This document shows positions 7,127 through 10,098 of a stretch of 10,098 bases of DNA, piece by piece. Source of the stretch: an uncultured Collinsella sp. (GTDB taxonomy: Bacteria; Actinomycetota; Coriobacteriia; Coriobacteriales; Coriobacteriaceae); assembly GCA_900553415.1 (NCBI GenBank), contig USDH01000039.1:1-10098 (forward strand), written 5' to 3'. A program made the translations under genes and the position numbers. Under the pieces are notes generated by a model. It was not told where the DNA came from. It was given only the letters and a program-made list of their open reading frames with translations, and ran no database searches. How positions within the stretch are numbered: position 1 is the stretch's first letter; each line of letters opens with the position of its first letter.

Positions 7127-7139
7127 TCAAATAATTGAC
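7126..7139. repeat. Inverted repeat GTCAA-ATAA-TTGAC at the ftsZ promoter
   Basis: Perfect 5-bp arms with a 4-bp AT centre abut the candidate ftsZ -35 box. The position suits an operator that controls ftsZ, but no regulator can be named. Confidence 0.35.
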
Positions 7140-7203
7140 CGTGAAAACCAAACAAACCAGATAAACGGCGTGGTATGGCCCCTCAACAAAGCATCAACCA
7201 GCG

Positions 7204-8460
7204 CTACGAGGTCGGAGCATTCCTAAATGTGTAGTTGCCCGGAGAGCGCACATTGATATACGTTACGCCCTCTACCTGCGAAAGCAACTTGGTGACTACG
7301 CGTTCCTTCTTGGCGATATCGTCCGAATCGCCCAGCGACACCTCAATGCCGTTATTGAGGTTTGCCGAGATGGCTTCGACCGAAGGCGTGGAAATATCCT
7401 TGACTTGTCCCAAGAACTCGCTCGAAAAACCACGCACATAATCCAGGCCGGCCTTAACGGCTTTGGAGTTCACCGCCTGGCCGGAAACCGGAGCGACATC
7501 CGCCGAGACATCAGTCAACAACACCGCGCCATAATGCTTGGCGAGCGTCAGCGCGGCATCGATTCCGGTCAAGGTATTTGAGCCCTGCCCTGTCGTGATG
7601 ACGTTGCCCTGGTCGTCCACTTCGACCGACGTCGACAGCGGGGCGATCCAGGTGTCATCGTCTCCGATAGCCCAGGCAAGGTCGTCGGAGCTGATATATG
7701 CAATGGCGATAACTTTACGCTCCGTCGGCGTGATGATAAGCGTATGGGGAAACTGGCGCTGGACATCCACGCCCGAGACCCACGGGTTCTGCTTGAGATC
7801 CTCGGTAATCTGGTCGGGATCGACGTTAAAAAGCGACGTTCCCTCGGGCAAGTCGATCAGCTGGATAGCATCGTGCTTCGTCACATGCTCGCTGCCTTGA
7901 ATCTGAATATCAGTGGCAGTAAACAATCCAGAGTTGATCACCACGATGGCAACGACGACGAGCACGGCCAAGACGGCCAGAACGCCGCCCACGATTTTGC
8001 CTTTGCCTGTAACGACAGAAGCGGCGTCTGATGTTTTATTTGCCATCGCTCCAAGTGAAGATAACGGGTTGAAACCTTTTTTACTCGAAGGCTTCTTAGC
8101 GGTAGCCGGCACCGATGTCAGCGAGCGCGGTTTCGATGCGCCCAGCGTGCGACCTGGACGCGCCGCCTTAGTCCCCGTCGAGGGCTTGGGAGTTGCCATG
8201 GGACGGGCAGGCTTGGCGCCCATAACAGGCTTTGACGTCACCGAGGGACGCGAGGACTTTTTTGCGGTCGGACGATTACCGAGCTGCGAGCCGACGACCG
8301 GTCGACTGGTCTGTCGAGCATGCCCGACAGACTTAGAGTGCGCGACGGTATTGCGTTGAGGTTTGGCAGGCGCGCCGGAACGCCCTCCGGCGCGGCGGAA
8401 GGTGGGTTTCGATGCTCTAGAAGCCGAGGAATTTAACTTCCGGTCTGAGCTCGATGCCAT
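7204..8460 (-). CDS. ftsQ: Cell division protein FtsQ/DivIB with long basic N-terminus
   Basis: FtsQ is a single-pass divisome protein that bridges early and late division proteins and regulates septal peptidoglycan synthesis with FtsL and FtsB. Of 418 residues, about 1-153 form an unusually long cytoplasmic tail rich in Ser, Lys, Arg, Pro and Ala, with repeated SKP/SRP/AKP/ARP motifs and almost no acidic residues. A transmembrane helix follows (about 156-176). Then comes a POTRA domain (about 179-248, including VSGVDVQRQFPHTLIITPTERK in two parts) and the FtsQ beta domain (about 249-409, ending INVRSPGNYTF). The ATG at 8460 has GGGAGG upstream and overlaps the end of murB by 44 nt in another frame; no ATG, GTG or TTG lies in frame for the next 70 codons, so this start stands. 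ftsA is absent between it and ftsZ, as in Actinobacteria. Confidence 0.92.
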   Translation of the reverse strand: MASSSDRKLNSSASRASKPTFRRAGGRSGAPAKPQRNTVAHSKSVGHARQTSRPVVGSQLGNRPTAKKSSRPSVTSKPVMGAKPARPMATPKPSTGTKAARPGRTLGASKPRSLTSVPATAKKPSSKKGFNPLSSLGAMANKTSDAASVVTGKGKIVGGVLAVLAVLVVVAIVVINSGLFTATDIQIQGSEHVTKHDAIQLIDLPEGTSLFNVDPDQITEDLKQNPWVSGVDVQRQFPHTLIITPTERKVIAIAYISSDDLAWAIGDDDTWIAPLSTSVEVDDQGNVITTGQGSNTLTGIDAALTLAKHYGAVLLTDVSADVAPVSGQAVNSKAVKAGLDYVRGFSSEFLGQVKDISTPSVEAISANLNNGIEVSLGDSDDIAKKERVVTKLLSQVEGVTYINVRSPGNYTFRNAPTS

Positions 8461-9328
8461 ACGCCTCCCTCACCTTTCCGTGCACATGTCTGATAACCGC
8501 GGCAACGTCATCGGCCGAGGCAGTTCCGTTATTAACGATAAAATTAGCGTGAACGGGCGAAACTTCCGCGCCGCCAATCGAAAAACCCTTTAATCCACAA
8601 TCCTCGATAAGCTTGCCCACACTCGCATCGGGCGGGTTGCGAAAGACAGACCCGCAGGATGCGCGACCCATGGGCTGCGTACGCTTGCGCCTCGTCAGGT
8701 ACCGCTCCATGCGCTCGCGAATGTCGGCCTTGGGCGCCGGTTTAAGCTTGAGCACGCACTCGAGGATGATCTCATTGCGGGGAAGGCCACATTCGCGGTA
8801 GCCCCAAGTGATCTCGGACCCCGCATAATGCTTGATACCGGATGCCGGGTCAAACGTAACGACATCCTCAACCAGCGAGCCAATCCACTCGGTCCGCGTG
8901 CCGGCATTCATAGATATCGCACCGCCGACCGAACCAGGAATGCCAACGGCAAACTCAAGGCCCGAGAGGCTACGCGACAGGGCATCGTTGACCAGGCGCG
9001 CAAACATCACGCCCGCACCGACCGTCAGCGTACAACCGTCATCGGCAACAACCGTGCGCTGGAACTCACGTCCGAGCGAAATGACGGCACCGCGATAACC
9101 GCCATCGGCAACCAGCAGATTGGAGCCCTTGCCGATGATGACCCACGGCACCTGCTCGCGATCGAGCACCGCCACGGCGCGGCGGAGGGCATGATAGCTA
9201 TGGCACGTCACAAAGAGGTCGGCCTTGCCGCCGATACGATAGCTCGTATGACGCGCAAGGCGCTCGTCCTCGATCACATCCGTGTCGATCATGCCCGAGA
9301 GCGCCATGACGGCGTTAAACAGACCCAT
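8417..9328 (-). CDS. murB: UDP-N-acetylenolpyruvoylglucosamine reductase MurB
   Basis: MurB is the cytoplasmic FAD enzyme that uses NADPH to reduce UDP-GlcNAc-enolpyruvate to UDP-MurNAc, the second committed step of peptidoglycan synthesis. The 303-residue protein shows the FAD-binding motifs IGKGSNLLVADGGYRG (65-80) and GIPGSVGGAISMNAG (129-143). Active-site residues are visible: R178 in WGYRECG, S227 in CGSVFRNPP, and E297 in RPEVKFLGF at the C-terminus. Length and the GSVFRNPP spacing fit the type II (Gram-positive) form. The ATG at 9328 comes 5 nt after the murC stop with only a weak Shine-Dalgarno, so translation is probably coupled to murC; internal ATGs at 9307 and 9292 have no better site. 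The 3' end overlaps ftsQ by 44 nt. Confidence 0.96.
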   Translation of the reverse strand: MGLFNAVMALSGMIDTDVIEDERLARHTSYRIGGKADLFVTCHSYHALRRAVAVLDREQVPWVIIGKGSNLLVADGGYRGAVISLGREFQRTVVADDGCTLTVGAGVMFARLVNDALSRSLSGLEFAVGIPGSVGGAISMNAGTRTEWIGSLVEDVVTFDPASGIKHYAGSEITWGYRECGLPRNEIILECVLKLKPAPKADIRERMERYLTRRKRTQPMGRASCGSVFRNPPDASVGKLIEDCGLKGFSIGGAEVSPVHANFIVNNGTASADDVAAVIRHVHGKVREAYGIELRPEVKFLGF

Positions 9329-9333
9329 TAGAC

Positions 9334-10098
9334 TTAAGCGTCTTTCTTGGCAGTCAGATACTCAATGAACTCGGGACCGACGGTCGTAACGTCGCCGGCA
9401 CCCATGGTGAGCAGCAGGTCGCCCTCGCCCACCATCTGCTCGAGCTCCTGATTGAGCTCAAGACGGCTGGAGCAGTACACGACCTCCTTGCCAGGATGCT
9501 TGGCGCGCACGGTATCGGCGAGCATCTTAGAGGTGACACCCGGAATGGGCATCTCGCCAGCCGAGAACACATCAATCAGCAGCAGTTTATCGGCATTGGC
9601 AAATGCATCGGCAAAGTCGTCGCACAGGGCCTGCAGGCGCGAATAGCGGTGCGGCTGGAACACGACGTCGACGTGCTTGTAACCCAGCGACGAAGCGGCA
9701 GCAAGCGTCGCCTTGATCTCGGTGGGGTGATGGCCGTAATCATCGACCACGGTGATGCCATCGATATCGCCCACGTGGGTAAAGCGACGGCGGACGCCCT
9801 CAAAGCTCGAGAGCGCCTTGGCGGCGGCGTCGATGTCAAGGCCCAGGACATGGGCGACGGTGAGCACCGCCGTGGCGTTGAGCATGTTGTGGCGACCGGG
9901 ATTGCTCTTGATCTCCACAGCGCGCTCAGTGCCGTCCTCAAAGCGAACGATAAAGTCACTCTGGATGCCCTTGACATCCGGGTGCATGCAGACGATGTCG
10001 TTGCTCTCGGCAAAGCCGTAGGAAAGCACGTGACGGCCCGTCGACTTGGCGAGCTCGACCAGATGCGGGTCCTCACCGCAGACGATGACGGTGCCCTC
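9334..10098 (-). CDS. murC: UDP-N-acetylmuramate-L-alanine ligase MurC, C-terminal part (5' end off window)
   Basis: MurC joins L-alanine to UDP-MurNAc with ATP in the cytoplasm, starting the peptidoglycan stem peptide. The last 254 codons are present and the frame is open to base 10098; full-length MurC has about 450-480 residues, so the N-terminal Rossmann domain and ATP P-loop lie outside. Visible (numbering from the window edge) are NPGRHNMLNATAV (66-78, central domain), GVRRRF (101-106), the family signature DDYGHHPTEI (119-128), FQPHRYSR (147-154) and the C-terminal MGAGDVTTV region. A GTG near 10029 is an internal valine codon, not a start, because conserved sequence continues upstream of it. 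murB follows after 5 nt. No defects are seen. Confidence 0.96.
   Translation of the reverse strand, partial: EGTVIVCGEDPHLVELAKSTGRHVLSYGFAESNDIVCMHPDVKGIQSDFIVRFEDGTERAVEIKSNPGRHNMLNATAVLTVAHVLGLDIDAAAKALSSFEGVRRRFTHVGDIDGITVVDDYGHHPTEIKATLAAASSLGYKHVDVVFQPHRYSRLQALCDDFADAFANADKLLLIDVFSAGEMPIPGVTSKMLADTVRAKHPGKEVVYCSSRLELNQELEQMVGEGDLLLTMGAGDVTTVGPEFIEYLTAKKDA

Noticed and set aside
5766..7226. 486-codon plus-strand open frame opposite ftsZ
   Set aside because: It is the antisense shadow of ftsZ in GC-rich sequence, with no ribosome site or recognisable domain, and its start lies in the ftsZ terminator region.
9334..10029. GTG at 10029 as a start for a short murC
   Set aside because: The reading frame and MurC-like sequence continue upstream to the window edge, so the gene is simply cut by the window.

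Overview
This window looks like the chromosome of a high-GC Gram-positive bacterium. I infer Actinomycetota, most likely class Coriobacteriia (for example a Collinsella-like gut organism). The reasons are the high GC content, an actinobacterial-type FtsZ GTP-binding loop (GEGGGTGTG), a murC-murB-ftsQ-ftsZ order with no ftsA between ftsQ and ftsZ, and an FtsQ with a very long basic N-terminus. The genus is a guess from general resemblance; no search was run. Every gene I can support lies on the minus strand, so transcription runs from high to low coordinates. The genes are ordinary chromosomal ones; I see no mobile element, tRNA, rRNA or CRISPR.

Read in the direction of transcription, the first block (10098 to 5850) is the distal part of the division and cell wall (dcw) cluster: the C-terminal half of murC, then murB, ftsQ and ftsZ. 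murC, murB and ftsQ are tightly packed, and ftsQ overlaps murB by 44 nt. A 197-nt AT-rich gap with promoter-like boxes and two inverted repeats precedes ftsZ. A good intrinsic terminator closes ftsZ.

The second block (about 5760 to 376) starts with a 210-nt regulatory gap. It holds two perfect TTACGTT direct repeats with an 11-bp period, the geometry of a PhoB/PhoP binding site. Then come pgeF (ylmD/yfiH family), pstS, pstC, pstA, pstB and phoU. pgeF and pstS share an ATGA stop/start overlap, so the phosphate transporter appears to be translated from the same mRNA as pgeF. pstS-pstC and pstC-pstA are separated by 1 and 3 nt.

The third block (283 to 1) is the start of a ylmE/yggS-type PLP-homeostasis gene that runs off the window. 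In many Gram-positive bacteria ylmD and ylmE follow ftsZ directly. Here a whole high-affinity phosphate uptake operon sits between them. This arrangement, with the candidate Pho box upstream of pgeF, is the most interesting thing in the window: phosphate acquisition appears wired into the post-ftsZ part of the division cluster. I did not find an unknown defence or mobile system.
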